DNA from: Sorex araneus
Taxonomy: Eukaryota; Chordata; Mammalia; Eulipotyphla; Soricidae
Length of the DNA: 64,000 nt
NCBI RefSeq assembly: GCF_027595985.1
Contig: NC_073313.1
Coordinates: forward strand, 80,003,994 to 80,067,993
Direction: 5' to 3'
Numbering within the stretch: the first letter of the stretch is position 1; each line of letters starts with the position of its first letter. A program made the translations under genes and the position numbers. Shown piece by piece: positions 32,095 to 44,499 of this stretch. The notes under the pieces are model-generated. The model saw only the letters and a program-made list of their open reading frames with translations, searched no databases and was not told the origin of the DNA.

Positions 32095-32266
32095 TTTTTT
32101 AATTTGGGGCACCTCCTGTTAGTGCTCAGGACTTAATCCTGTCTATGCACAAGGATCACTTCTTCTTGATAGTTCAGAGGGCTATATGTGATGCCGCGGA
32201 TAGAATTCAGGTTGGCCACGCGAAAGGAAAGCATCTAACCCACCTTACAATCGCTCTGGTCCTCCC
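32095..32266 (-). mobile_element. Old SINE shared by both copies
   Basis: Partner of 14490-14634. Plus strand ends 'accttacaatcgctctggtc'. Confidence 0.72.
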
Positions 32267-32433
32267 ATCTTTACTTTTAACATGTGCAGATGAACATACA
32301 AAATCCAGAAGCCGTTCACTGAGAAGACAGTAGAATAAAACCAAGATTTAGCGAATGAAATGCCGGGCGGTAAAACCTTCCCCCAATGCTATTCATCACA
32401 TGTGGATGGGACACTGGGTATGGAGTATACCGG

Positions 32434-33130
32434 AAGAGCCCTCGTCACCCAAGAGACACTTGCTCTCACAGACACCCGCCCTTCACTCATTTTCTAGATC
32501 TCAAACCATAACACAATACAAACCAGAATCAAGACTTACAAGAATGAAAAGGCACATCCCTGAAAGACCAGAAGAAAACACAACAGTCGACCCCGGGGTG
32601 GCTGCTGGTCCTTCTGCGTTAGCAGATCTGATGCCCACTTTCTTCTCTGAATTCGCGACGACTCCTCGGACCCTCCTCCCCTCCTCTCCCAGTAGCTGAT
32701 AGGGCTGAGAGACAGCGAAGGAGGAATGGCGGTTCCTGTCCCGAGACTGTCGGCACAGAAAATGGCCGCCCTGCCGCCCCGCCTCCCACACGCAGGCCGG
32801 AAGTGATGCTCAAAGCCCCGAGGGCGCCTGAGCGGGCGCGGGAGGAGGTACGGCCCCCAAAGCCCAAAGAAACACAAAACCCTCACGCTGAGAAGGGCAT
32901 ACCTGCCACACAATCCTCTCAAATGGCTAACGGACAACACATAGGAATTAAAATCAGACACTCTTAAACGGAAGGGCGTCAGGAAAAGGTCTCACCGTGT
33001 TCCTGCACGTCTAAGCACAACCAGCTAAGGATGTCATGCCGATAGCGTGCAACGTTATTACCGCATGGCGCGCATGCACAGTGTAGGGTCCTGCCCTCCA
33101 GCATCACCATTGGGCGGCCTGCCGTGATTG
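32434..33130 (-). promoter_or_regulatory. CpG-rich putative promoter and first exon, copy B
   Basis: Partner of 15176-15870. Keeps the splice donor (GTAAGT on minus, 32534-32539), the ETS site (ccggaagtg, 32797-32805), the YY1-like site near 32758, the NRF1-like site (33070-33079) and the CCAAT box (ATTGG 33109-33113 on plus). About 115 bp (32910-33025) look identical to copy A. Some CpGs differ (gggcggcct here, ggacgacct in A). No known protein recognised. Confidence 0.55.
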
Positions 33131-35164
33131 ACAGGCTCACTGTCCACTCGCTTCACTTCTGGTCTGAAACCGCTCCGCGCATTCCAAGGCCCAGAGGCAT
33201 GGCACAGTTTTCTTCATGTTGTTTTATACTTTTTTAGAGATAGGCAGGAATAAAGAATCCAACCTCGTAGCTAATATTTGCCAAAATGTAAACTACTCAC
33301 TTGCCTATCTTTTCACATTAATGAAATGTGACTTTTTCTTTCCTACTGCGTTACGAGAGATGGCTTTCTCACTCTACTCTTGGCTGAAGACACGTGCTTG
33401 TGTTCTCCCGGTATCTGGCAAACAATGTCACCAGTCATCTCTGCCTATCTCGTCATTGGTATAGTTCAGTTTTTTTCCATCTTTCCTCCAATGTATGTCC
33501 AAAGACTTTCTGAAGGAAGATATCCTTTACATCTCACCTAATATTCTCTATGTATACAGTCAAATTCTGCAAGCTTGAGATGCGTTAGTTGGATTTTCCT
33601 ACACAAATAGTCATGCCACCTACTACAAGTTCATCACACTTTCTGTGTCTCAGCTTCTTAGTCAGTACATTGAATTACGGGTATGACCAAATCATACTTT
33701 GCATGCAAGAAAAGTATAATTCTTTGTCTTCTGTAAATAGAACAGACTAAAGTGATATTTAGCACTAAGTCAGATAAAAGGATAGAATGATCTTGTCATT
33801 TGTAACCTAATCTAATTTAAGACTGAGGGCAGCCACTGGAATTACGTGAGAATATACAAACTATATTGTTCTTCATAATCTCCACAAAAACTTTAAGATT
33901 AAGTGTTTAAAAAACATTGCATAAAATTGAAATTTTTGTGAGAGCAGCATAAGAATATTAAAAATCAGAGTAGTGATAGTTTCATACTTAGGCAAAGATG
34001 ATAAATACTGTTGTACATAGTTGACATATATCTGTTTGTATCTTTTCCAATTTTTTTGTGTTAAGATGACATTGGTTTACAAAAAGGGATGTTTTATTTT
34101 AAATTACCACTTTAAAAGCTCAGGCATTCCTCCTTTGCTACTTGTGGAAATCCTAACCTCCCTTCAAATCCCAAGCAAAGAATCTTCTCTGGCTTTTGTG
34201 ATTTTATATTGCCAGCTCCACCCTCAAGAGGTGTTATTTCTGGCATGAAGGGATGAAAGAAAAGGGAACTTCACACCTCAGCTTCAAAGAGCACTAAGCC
34301 TCATGATTTCAAGTTCAAACCATGGGCCCGCTTCTTTAGAGGAGGTTGTTTGTTAAGTAAATTTTGCAAGTACTTTCAATTTTCCTGTTGTCCAGTTTGA
34401 ACACTGACCAACATCTTTGGAGTGAAATATGTTGTGTCTACTATGGTGGGTAGAGCACAGATGCACTGCTTGTTATTAGTTGTCTTGTACATTCACAGTG
34501 ACCGATGTTCCTGGGATATGGTTCTAATGTTAGTACTATCCTGATCTCCAGAAACATCGTGTCTGGGGTTGGGGACACATTGTGTAAGCAAATTCATGCC
34601 ATAGTATATGATATAATATCTGCTAACCCTGACAGGTAATTCTTGAGTCAACATGACTATCATGTGCTGCCCATATTACACAGATCTTGTTTCTGGAGAA
34701 ACAATGGAAACATCTGCAAAATTGTTTTTGTAGAAGATTGATATTTTAATCATTGCTATTTTAATAGAATTGTTATCTCCAATTAGTTGGTCAGTTTCCA
34801 ATTGGAGAAAAAAAGAATTCCTCCCTCTCCTCATCTCCATACCCCTCATCTACTTCCAATTTTTTTTGCCTCAGCGTTAGTCTTACAATTCCATATTATT
34901 CTGTCCTAAGACCGTAATGTGAACCACTGGCCCACCTGCTTCCTATTCCTGTAGACTAAAACTGAATGACACTCCCAAACTGCCCCAGTTCCAGCCTTCA
35001 GTTAAGAAATCAAGGGACTTCTTAGTTTTTTAAGTTCATTCCAAATGCACAAATTTAATTCCATATAAAATTTCTATTTCTAACTGGATAATTACTTGTA
35101 ACACAATGAAACTGGATCAGTTTTCCTACCATATATAAAAATTTTTCCAGGGTAAATCTAACTT
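33131..35164. other. Unique right part of copy B
   Basis: Matches 15871-17700 and 19120-19620 without the SINEs and LINE-1 ends inserted there. No coding exon recognised. Confidence 0.55.
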
Positions 35165-36450
35165 GGGGTGAGAGGAATATTTTAGCAGAAAAGATGCTTG
35201 CCTTATATGCACCTAATCCAAGTTCAAACCCTGGCAGCCTATATGTCATCTTAACCAGCCAGAAGTGATCCCTGATTACATCTGAGTGGCCCCCAAACCA
35301 AACAAACAAATTAAAAGGACCACAAAAACCAAAATGTATCTAACTCAACAAAATGTGTTGAGTAAAATATCGGAAGAAATCTCCAGGAATTGAACATCAA
35401 AGAAGTCTTCAATGGCCTGATTACATTGTTGGCGATTACAAAAATAAAAATACAGAAGTGGGATTATATGAAGTTGGATAGTTTCAGCACATTAAAGAAA
35501 GTTGGGATTAAAATAAAAAGACAATGCTTTGACTGGGGAGAAGATATTTACACACTACACTATAGGTAAATGACTAATATTTAAAATTTATAAGCTCTTC
35601 ACAGCTCAGCCACAGGGGGAAAATGCTGATAAACCCATGAGAAGATGGGGATAAGAAATTAATAGACATTTCTACGAAAAAGACATATGATGGCCACCAA
35701 GCATAGTGGGGACAAAAGTTGGCATGGGAAGAAATGGTAACTCAAATGTGACAACTGAGAATTAGGCTGGTCTATCTTTCCTTTTGTGTGATGTGAAACT
35801 GAATTTGGAAGAGAAGGATAATTTGGTTGCAGCAATATTCCACATGCAAGTAATTTTTCATGGGATATCCTGAGTTACAAAAATTTGAGTTTCAAAAAAG
35901 TTGTTATTAAGTCATGCAATTCGCCACAACATGGATGGAAGTGAATATATCACATTCAACAAAGTAAGCCAGAAGAATAAGGATAAGCACAGGATCATAT
36001 CATTATATGTAGCATTTAGAATAACTGAATGAGTAAATGCAATGTTTTAAAAAGGTGATGCCGAAAAAATAAAAAGGTGATGCCTAAATGACCTTTGGTT
36101 ACAGCTTATAGGAAGGAGAAAGAAAGAATTCTAATTGTGGGGTGGGGAGAAGAGACAGAGTAGATGCAATGGGGACAGGTGTCAAGGGGATTCAGGTACA
36201 ATAGTGATTTTAGGAATGACAGAGCTAAATATCCAAATCATAGAGTCAACAACACTGAAATCATGAGACCCAAATTTTAAGAACACAACTTTAAAAGGTG
36301 CCTATCAAGATGACAGGCTGGTGGGAATGGCATGAGTAGGAACCCTGGAATATTGGTGAAGGGAAGTTGAAACTGGTTGTGAGATCAGTGCTGGGATATT
36401 GTAAGTCTAAAACTTAGTTGTGAATAACTTTGTGAATTATGGTGCTTTAA
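35165..36450 (+). mobile_element. Old SINE followed by old LINE-1 fragment
   Basis: 35165-35315 is a decayed poly(A) SINE (agatgcttgccttatatgca; agccagaagtgatccctgat). 35340-36450 is a diverged LINE-1 ORF2 C-terminus and 3' end (acagaagtgggattatatga; gaataactttgtgaattatg). Confidence 0.65.
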
Positions 36451-37094
36451 AATTTTTAAATGTATTTGCCCTTTAACAAATTCAGGAAACTCTCATGTCT
36501 TTTACAGTTTTTCTAAAATATATGGTATGAGATGCTCTGATAAGACATTGGCTAAAAATTCTTGAAGTTCTGGTTCAGTCATGTGTCACTGTGTCATGGA
36601 GAGATGAACAGGGGGATCTAGGTATCGCCATTTTAAATCATTGCACTCCTTCATCCAGCTATTCTTAAATATGTAGTCACTGGGCTGACTAGTCATCCAG
36701 GAGAGAGAAGAAGCAGGGTGAAGTCATCAACAGGATCAAGATCACACATACCTGAATAAGCTCACCTTTCACAAAGAAGGATAAACACACTGAAGTGAGT
36801 TCATTTATAATAGGGAAGTGATGAGGAAAACATAACCAAAACAACAAACCTTGGGTCCAGTGATACAGACTCCCAAAGAGTTCAAGGAAAAATTACACAT
36901 ATTCTATTTGTTTTTCAGATCTGTCGTTTGTGTCTCAGTAGGTTTAGCCATGAAAACACAGTTCTAGGGGAAATGAGGCCATCTACTTTGAAGAAATTTG
37001 TTAATACTACAGTCATAGTAGTGAAGTTGACTGTCCCAAAGAAGGAATGATGGCTGTATGAAAACCATGGGTGACACTCGGAAATGGAGACATC
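36451..37094. other. Unassigned sequence
   Basis: No gene or clear repeat. The first 40 bp resemble 39300-39340 (tgccctttaacaaattcagg against tgccctttgacaaatccaga). Confidence 0.4.
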
Positions 37095-39030
37095 CCATGT
37101 TCATAAATAGGGAGGATTAACATTATCAATATGGCAATACTGCCCAAAGCACTATACAAATTTAATGCGGTCTCTATCAGGATACCTATAACATTTTTCA
37201 AAGAAATAGACAAAACACTCCTGAAATTCATGTGGAACAATAAACCCCCCATTAATAAATAATTGGGAAATCCTTGGGAAAAAGTATATGGGTGGCATCA
37301 CCTTCCCCAACTTCAAACTGTACTACAAAGCAGTACTAATTAAAACAGCATAGTATTGGGCTAGAAACAGAACCGCAGACCAATGGAACAGAATTGAATA
37401 TTCTGTCACAGACTCCCAAATATATGACCACTTAATCTTTGACAAAGGAGCAAGAAAAGTGAAGTGGAACAAGGAAAGCCTCTTCAACAAGTGTGCTGGG
37501 AAAATTGGATAGCTACCTGCAAAAAACAATGAATTCTGACCTCTGTCTAGTGCCAGGCACAAAAGTCGGATCAAAGTGGATTAAAGACCTCAATATCAGA
37601 CATGAATCCATAAGGTACATAGAGGAAAACGTAGGCAGAACTCTCCATGACATTGAAGCATCTTAAAGGATGAAATACCACTGACTAAGCAAGTGGAAAC
37701 AAACATAAACAAACAGGACTACATCATACTAAGAAAGCTTCTGCATTTCAAAGGATACAGTGATCTAAACACAGAGAGAGCCCACAGAGTGGAAAAGAAT
37801 ATTTACCCAATACCCATCTGATAAGGGAGTAATATCCAGGACATACACGACACTAGTAGAATTATATAAGAAAAAACCTCCAACCATATCAAAAATGGGG
37901 AGAAGAAATGAACAGAAGCTTCCTTAAAAAAGAAATACGAATGACCATAAGGCACATGAAAAAAATGCTCCACATCCCTAGTCATCAGGAATATGCAAAT
38001 CAAAACAACAATGAGATATCATATCACACCACAGAGACTGGCACACATTCCAAAGAACAAAAGAAACCACTACTGGTGTGGATCCAGGGGAAAAGGGACG
38101 CTCTTTCACTGTTGGTGGGAATGCCGACTGGTCCAGCCTTTTTTGGAAAACAGAGGGATGGATACTCGATAATTGTATGACTGAAAAGCAAGCACGAAAG
38201 TTTGTAAGCCTGTAACTGTACCTCACAGTGATTCACTAACAAAAAAAATTAATATGGATAATCCTTCAAAAACTAGAAATCGAGCTTCCATATGACCCCG
38301 CAATACCACTTCTGGGAATATATTCCGAGGCTACAAAAAAAACACAGTAGAAATGAAATCTGTACATATATGTTCATTGCAGCACTTTTCACAATAGCCA
38401 AAATCTGGAAACAACCCAAGTGCCCGAGAACAGATGATTGGTTAAAGAAACTTTGGTACATTTACACAATGGAATACTATGCAGCTGTTAGGAGAGATGA
38501 AGCCATGAAATTTGCTTATAAGTGGATAGATATGAAGAGTATCATGCTATGTGAAATGAGTCAGAAAGAGAAGGACAGATAAAGAAGGACTGCACTCATT
38601 TGTGGAGTATAAAATAACATCACATGAGACTGACACCCAAGGACAGTAGATAGAAGGGTCAGAAAGATTGCTCCACAGTTGGAAGCCTGCCTCATGAGTG
38701 GGTGGGGAGAAGGCAGCTGGAATAGAGAAGAGATCACTAATAAAATGATGGTTGGAGGAATCGGTCGGGATGGGAGATGTGTGCTGAAAGTAGATAAAGG
38801 AACAAACAGGATAACCTCTCTGTATTACAAACCATAATGACCCCAAGTAGAGAGTATGGGGTATATTTTCTGCCATGGAGGCAGTGGAAGGATGGGAAAG
38901 GTGGGGGTATACTGGGCATATTGGTGGTGGGGAATGTGCACTGGTTGACGGATCGGTGTTTGATCATTGTGTGATTGTAACTCAGACATGAAAGCTTGTA
39001 ACTATGTCTCACAGTGAATCAATAAAATTT
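37095..39030 (+). mobile_element. LINE-1 ORF2 C-terminal half and 3' UTR
   Basis: From the thumb region (ggaggattaacattatcaat) through the C-terminus (38292-38582: EICTYMFIAALFTIAKIWKQ, WYIYTMEYYAAVRRDEAMKF) to the G-rich 3' UTR and 'ctcacagtgaatcaataaaa'. Several frameshifts. Holds a small nested insertion at 38151-38247. Confidence 0.9.
38151..38247 (+). mobile_element. Tiny nested LINE-1 3' end
   Basis: About 95 bp of LINE-1 terminal sequence (gagggatggatactcgataa to cacagtgattcactaacaaa) splits 'ggaaaacaatatggataatc'. A severely 5'-truncated insertion. Confidence 0.8.
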
Positions 39031-39529
39031 AAAAAATGAAACCTGGAATTGAGGGATAAAGAAAGGATATAAGTTCTTGTGAATGTGAGGTCTTGGCATT
39101 TGATGAGACAGATAAAGTGCAAAAGAGGGCCAGCAGAATTCCATGAAAAACTTTTAAGGATGTGCTCACCAGTGAAAAATCTTAAGGGAAATAAGAGTCA
39201 GGGTCAGGGGTACAGAATGCAAGATGAGGCAGTTGCTATGTGAGACTCCTGAGAAACTTAATTGTGAATAACTTTGTGAATCATGGTGCTTTAATTTTCT
39301 AAAAAAATTTTGCCCTTTGACAAATCCAGAAAATAGCTGCCCCATATAATCCCCAAAGCATCTCTGTATCTCAGTTATCATTTTGGAAAATATGATGCAA
39401 AGGCTGTCCTAGAGAAAGTATTTTGGTCCCTTTACCTCTGGTCTATCTCCTCTCCTTCCCCTTTTCCATTGACTCTGAATTGCTTTCTGTCTTGTTTCCT
39501 CAGTCCCAGTGATCCTTGAACTAACACTT
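39031..39529. other. Sequence related to the left edge of the duplication
   Basis: 39040-39180 resembles 7910-8070 (ggaattgagggataaagaaa against ggaattgatagaaaaagaaa). It may be a third, shorter copy or a dispersed repeat. The rest is unassigned. Confidence 0.4.
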
Positions 39530-39699
39530 CTAATTTTTTTTCTTTTTTGGGTCACAAACAGCCACGCACAGGGGTTACTCCTGGCTTATGCACTCAGGAA
39601 TTACTTCTGGCGGTGCTCATATTGGGATGCTGGGAATCAAACCTGGGTCGGCTGTGTGCAAGGCAAATGCCCTACTCACTGTGCTATCGCTCCAGCCCA
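39530..39699 (-). mobile_element. tRNA-derived SINE, poly(A) type
   Basis: Plus strand reads 'tcttttttgggtcacaaaca' to 'gtgctatcgctccagccca'. Target duplications 'gaactaacactt' at 39518 and 'gaaccaacactt' at 39700. A short deletion in the body joins 'gtgctcat' to 'attgggatgctggg'. Confidence 0.94.
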
Positions 39700-39711
39700 G
39701 AACCAACACTT

Positions 39712-40369
39712 TATCCCTTTTATTCGGTGCTATTCTAGTTTATCATGACAATGCAGTACTGGAACCATCGTAGGACTTACATATCCCCATGATTTAGATG
39801 CATTCTTGCACGTCTTGTCACATGAAATCTGTTCTTCTTGTCACATGAAATCAGTTCCTAGGTAGTGTAAGCTATAAACCAGGCTGTGCATATGGTTAAA
39901 AATATTCTGGAAGTGGATATTCTGTAATAAAAATGTATATAGGTATTTAAATTTTTTGATACTCATAGTTAAGTTTGCATTCTGAAAACAAACCATTAAT
40001 TTTTTAATATCTCTGAGAGGGGTGTCAACGAAAACAGATGTAACTTATAGCAATAAAATTTATTTTAATCAACTATCTAAATGTTTGCAAGAGGGTGTGG
40101 GAAGACGAGATATTTGATTACTATCACATAAATAATGTATTTACTGATGTGACATATATCAACATCACAAAGTCTGTCAAGTTAAAACTTCGATCAGTTT
40201 TAATTCGGTCAGTCAGTAATTGCAGGATCTAACTCAGGTTAAAGATTTTTTTCTCCTTTGCAAACCATTTTGCATCTTCAGTAGCTGAGAGGTACAAGCT
40301 TACAATGTTGCAATTTCTGACAGATATTTCTCTGGACTTAGTTACTAAAATACTAAAATACAGAAATCC
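39712..40369. other. Unassigned unique sequence
   Basis: AT-rich, no gene. 40170-40245 weakly resembles 20160-20250. Contains the first copy of a 32-bp direct repeat at 40248-40279. Confidence 0.4.
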
Positions 40370-40896
40370 AAAACCGTGGGGCTGCTAGTGCGGCCTCTCG
40401 ACCTCATATCTCTTCATTCTCGGCAATGGAAAACAAATTATCAAATGCTTTCTTTTCAGCAGATCGACTTTAGGGAGGAGAAATGCCAAATCAATAATAG
40501 TAAGTTTTTTGTTGAAATATTGAATGTAATCAAAGTAAAGTGAAAGTAAAGTGAAATTTACCAGTTACACATGCGGGGTGGGGGGCTGGGGACATGGGAG
40601 GTGGGAAGGTATACTGTGATTCTTGGTGGTGGAATATGTGCACTGGTGAAGGGATGGGTGTTCGAGCATTGTATAACTGACTTAAACCTGAAAGCTTTGT
40701 AACTTTCCACATGGTGATTCAATAAAATAATAAATTAATTTAAAAAATAAAATAAAATAAAACCCAGGGAATTTAATGTCATTCATTGCTATTTGAATGG
40801 GAGTCAAATAAAATCTTAATTAATTAATTAATTAATTAATCTTAATTAATTACAAAAACAGATGTTTTTCTCCTTTGCAAACCATTTTGCATCTTC
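40248..40896. repeat. 32-bp perfect direct repeats, 585 bp apart
   Basis: 40248-40279 and 40865-40896 are identical (they begin 'tttttctcctttgcaaacc'). The span between them holds a LINE-1 3' end and a (TTAA)n tract at 40815-40852. Too long for an ordinary LINE-1 target duplication. Confidence 0.85.
40370..40735 (+). mobile_element. LINE-1 3' end, GC-rich UTR variant
   Basis: Same arrangement as 18236-18600: a GC-rich start (ggggctgctagtgcggcctc), then 'ttgaatgtaatcaaagtaaa', the G-rich part and 'catggtgattcaataaaata'. Shows that the variant is a real subfamily. Confidence 0.7.
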
Positions 40897-40899
40897 CAG

Positions 40900-42001
40900 A
40901 CCTTTTAAGAAGTTCTGGTTATTTCTTCCCTTTCTCCAATTAGACCCTGAGTGGTGTGTCTAATACAAAAACACAATACAAATCTTAGGGAGCCATGCTC
41001 AATCTTCATTTTCAATGCCTTTCCTTTTAATCAAACACTAAGAGCATGATCCTTGAAGTTAAAAGTCTATGATCTTCTATTTCTTAGGTTATGTGTTCTT
41101 TTTCAAATGTCTGAAATCATTTTAGGAATGAATTGTAGTAAGCACCTGGTAATACTCTCATAGGAACAGGAAAAATATGGAAACAGCAAAATTCATATGT
41201 GATAATAATTAATATGTACTGAAATGCTGTGCCAATACCCCTGGTTCAGTAAGTATTTTTGGAGTGATAAAAATGAATCTATTAATCTTTTTTTTTATTT
41301 TGGGAGGACTAGTGAGTTTCGAAGAATAAATTATAAACATCACGAGAAAATGCAATGCCACTTTTTTTTCCTAGAAAGGAGACTCTGAATAATCCGTTTT
41401 GTCTCCAGTTACAAAGCTACTGAATCATGAAAAAGTTGCTCACAAATTATTTAGATGGTGTTTAGTATGAATTTGTGTGACATTGAATATGACAGTAACA
41501 AATGATTAAATACTTTTCATGTAGCTATGCTTTGGAAGATAATATAGTCAATTTGTGACAATACTTGGGGGGATGCTACTGTTAGAAAATAGTAAATTCC
41601 ATTTTGAAAATATCATAACAGATTCCATCTAGAATACATGATGCTGAAAAATGCCAGTCCTTTAAGTGGAAAAATATGACAAAATAGATTTGTATAATTC
41701 AAATAGATATAGAAGGTTAGCTTTCAACTTACATGCATGCCCCTTGGAAACTATAGACAGTGGACAAGAAGTAAATACTTTCATAGAACAATTAGATACT
41801 GTTCAAGATAAGAATCTTGCCTGAAAATTCAGAGTCTATAGAAGTAGTGATAGATTTCTGGAAGCTTCAGTTAATCGAAAAACAAGATATAGCTTAAGTA
41901 ATAGCCCATGCCAGTAACCAAACTCTCTGAGGCATCAATGCAATTGAAGTGAATCATGTTTAGAGAACATTAGTATTCTTCCAACAAGAGTTTTATTCAA
42001 G
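40900..42001. other. Unique AT-rich sequence
   Basis: No repeat, gene or CpG cluster recognised. Confidence 0.5.
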
Positions 42002-42450
42002 CAGCATGGGAGACTAACACCCAGGAATAGTAGAGATAAGTACCAGCAGATTTGCTCCATGGCTTGGGAGCTGGCCTCACTTGTTGGGGGAAAGCAAGCT
42101 TAGATAAAGAAGGGAAGACCAAGTAAAGGGTGTTTAGAGGGCCCTCTCAGGATGGGAGATCTGTACCAAAAGTAGACTACAGACATAACATGATGGCCAT
42201 TCAATACTTGCATCACAGACCGCAACACCCTAAAGAAGAGAGAGAGAGAGAGAGTAAAAGGGAATGTGCCTGCCACAGAGGTGGGGGAGGAGGAATGGTA
42301 GGGATGGGAGGGATACAGGGAACACTGGTGGTGGAGAACAGGCACTCATGGAGGGATGGGTACTTGATCATTGTATGACTGAAAAGTAAGTACAAAAGTT
42401 TGTAAGTCTGTAAATGTACCTCATGGTGATTCATTAAAAATTAAAAATAA
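42002..42450 (+). mobile_element. LINE-1 3' UTR insertion
   Basis: Begins 'gggagactaacacccaggaa'-like, includes a GA microsatellite (42238-42254), and ends 'catggtgattcattaaaaat'. Target duplications 'agagttttattcaa' at 41987 and 'agaattttattcaa' at 42451. Confidence 0.85.
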
Positions 42451-42459
42451 AAGAATTTT

Positions 42460-43487
42460 ATTCAATTATGTATCATTATTATATAAATAATGAAAATTCA
42501 TACCCAAGAGCAACCAATATACACCCAGTAATACAAGATAAAACCCATAATCAGGTACCTGGTGTTAGATCTCACTGTGCTGAACCGACACTGGTAGCCA
42601 ACATCATTAGCAATTTCTTCATTTTCTAGATGAAAACACCCAAATCCATGCTCTATGTTAAAGCTTTTTCATTTACTAACTCCTTAACAACTTATGTAGG
42701 TATATCTATACAGACTACAATAGCTGTAGAAACAGAAACTTCATTGTTTTGGACAGCAGCTATGATATTTGTCCCTTTTCTTCTTCTCCTCCTCCTACTC
42801 ACCACACTGTTGTAGGTTCAATACTCGCTGCTCATAGCTCTTTCTGTCTTCTCCATACTACACCTCTCTCTTCCTTCTTCTCTTCTTTTTGTCTCAGTGC
42901 CGATCACAGAAGCAGCCATTTCTGGACCATGACCTGTGTTTATACACTTTACGAGTCCCTGCCTTTGAGTTGTTTCTGCCATCTGATTGGACAATTGTGT
43001 TCTGTCAAGCCTGATAATTAGCTTAAGACTGCCTCAATTTTATCTGCTCTTCGTTTTCTGAGAATAACTCCCCACAAACTGATTTCTTTGGGTGCCATGA
43101 ACTCAAGATGCAGTGAGGAATCTGCTCTTTGCAAAAGAATGAAAAGTTAATCCTGACTTCTGTCCGGGTTACTGAGTTCATCATCTATCATGGAAGAAAA
43201 TAATTTCAGGAAGATGAATAGGGAAGGAAGACAAGGTTATTGAGGAAGTAAAAGTTTATTAGAGAGAAAAAGGGAGGAATACATTCAGAGAAACATGGGT
43301 TTCTCAAGAGGAGATATATCTGAGAAAATACATTTAAACAGAGCAACGAGAGATCAAGATGGAAAGCTCAATATTTTTATCTCTGAAAAGTTAGTTTTTA
43401 CAATAATTTCCCAAACTGCCCTCCAAAATCTGTTGCTAAGGTGTTAATGGGGGAGCTTGAAATTAGTGATGACCTTCTTTGATACTC
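42460..43487. other. Unique sequence
   Basis: Contains a pyrimidine-rich stretch (42776-42810, 42865-42900). No convincing exon or repeat. 43250-43370 is purine-rich. Confidence 0.45.
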
Positions 43488-43656
43488 ATGTTTTGTTTTT
43501 GGTTTCTGGGTCACACCTGGCAATAATCCTCAGGGATAACTCCTGGCTCTGCACTAAAGAATTACTCCTGACAATGCTAAGGGAACCATATGGGATATTG
43601 GTGATCAACACTGAGTTAGTCAAGTGCAAAGCTAGGACCCTGCCCACTGTACTATG
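43488..43656 (-). mobile_element. SINE, poly(A) type, decayed
   Basis: Plus strand runs from 'tttttggtttctgggtcaca' to 'cctgcccactgtactatg'. Target duplications 'tctttgatactc' at 43476 and 43657. Confidence 0.88.
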
Positions 43657-44250
43657 TCTTTGATACTCTTACAACAGCCATTAGTTCTGAGAATTCTGTC
43701 TAATCCACATTGCCAGGGCCTCACCTGTCTGCCTGTTTGCAACCTGCAACAGAACCACAGGTCTTCAAAAACTGTGGTCATAGGGAGCAGTTCCTGTTTC
43801 ACACAGATATATGGGAAGTAGATTTTGGAATGATGGTTACCTTTAAGGGTTCAGAAGGATCTTCATGATCAAATCATACAGGGGCTTGTGCAGAAATTTG
43901 CCAGCCCTAACTTCCCTGCTATTTCAGAGGATTTGTGTTCTCTTGATTTCATTTGCTCACCAGTTATGCTGCCTGAATGCAATCAGGTACTTTCATCTAC
44001 TGTCTACTATACAATTTGTGTTTCTTTTTTGTTGTTTTTCTAGTTGTGCTGCTTTCAGTTGCATGTTCTGTTTCTCATAATTACTAAATATTTAGGATGA
44101 GAGCATGGGATTAGAGACCTCCTTGAAATAGTCTGGGGTAAAGTGACTTAACCTGGAGCTACATGTGTGTTTTTAAATAAATCTGTAACTCATCTTAGGC
44201 TCAGAGGGAAAAAAACTAAATCCTGTGACCAATTAAAATGTTCTTATAAG
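43657..44250. other. Unique sequence
   Basis: No gene or repeat recognised beyond the SINE target duplications at each end. Confidence 0.45.
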
Positions 44251-44417
44251 GGCCGGAGCAATAGTATATAGGATCAGGCATTTGCTTTGCATGCAGTCAT
44301 CCCGGGTTTGATCTCCGGCATCCCATATAGTGCCCCAGCACCGCCGGGAGTAATTCCTGAGTGCAGAGTCTGGAGTAACCCCTGATTATCGCTGAGAGTG
44401 ACCCAAAAAGTAAAAAT
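44251..44417 (+). mobile_element. tRNA-derived SINE, poly(A) type
   Basis: Starts 'ggccggagcaatagtatata'. Target duplications 'aaaatgttcttataag' at 44235 and 'aaaatgtctttataag' at 44418. Confidence 0.92.
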
Positions 44418-44499
44418 AAAATGTCTTTATAAGTGTTGTTTCCTCCTACTGAATAGAATACTTAAGCAATAAGATGCATTTGTTCATGAAAGAACAGTC

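Larger units (their letters stand above)
24379..35110 (+). repeat. Segmental duplication, copy B
   Basis: Direct-orientation partner of 8040-19640. It carries its own insertions (SINE 24558-24774, LINE-1 leader-like piece 25020-25585, unassigned 25600-26690, SINE 26694-26955, SINE 27424-27604, LINE-1 29510-31168) and lacks several found in copy A. Confidence 0.88.
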
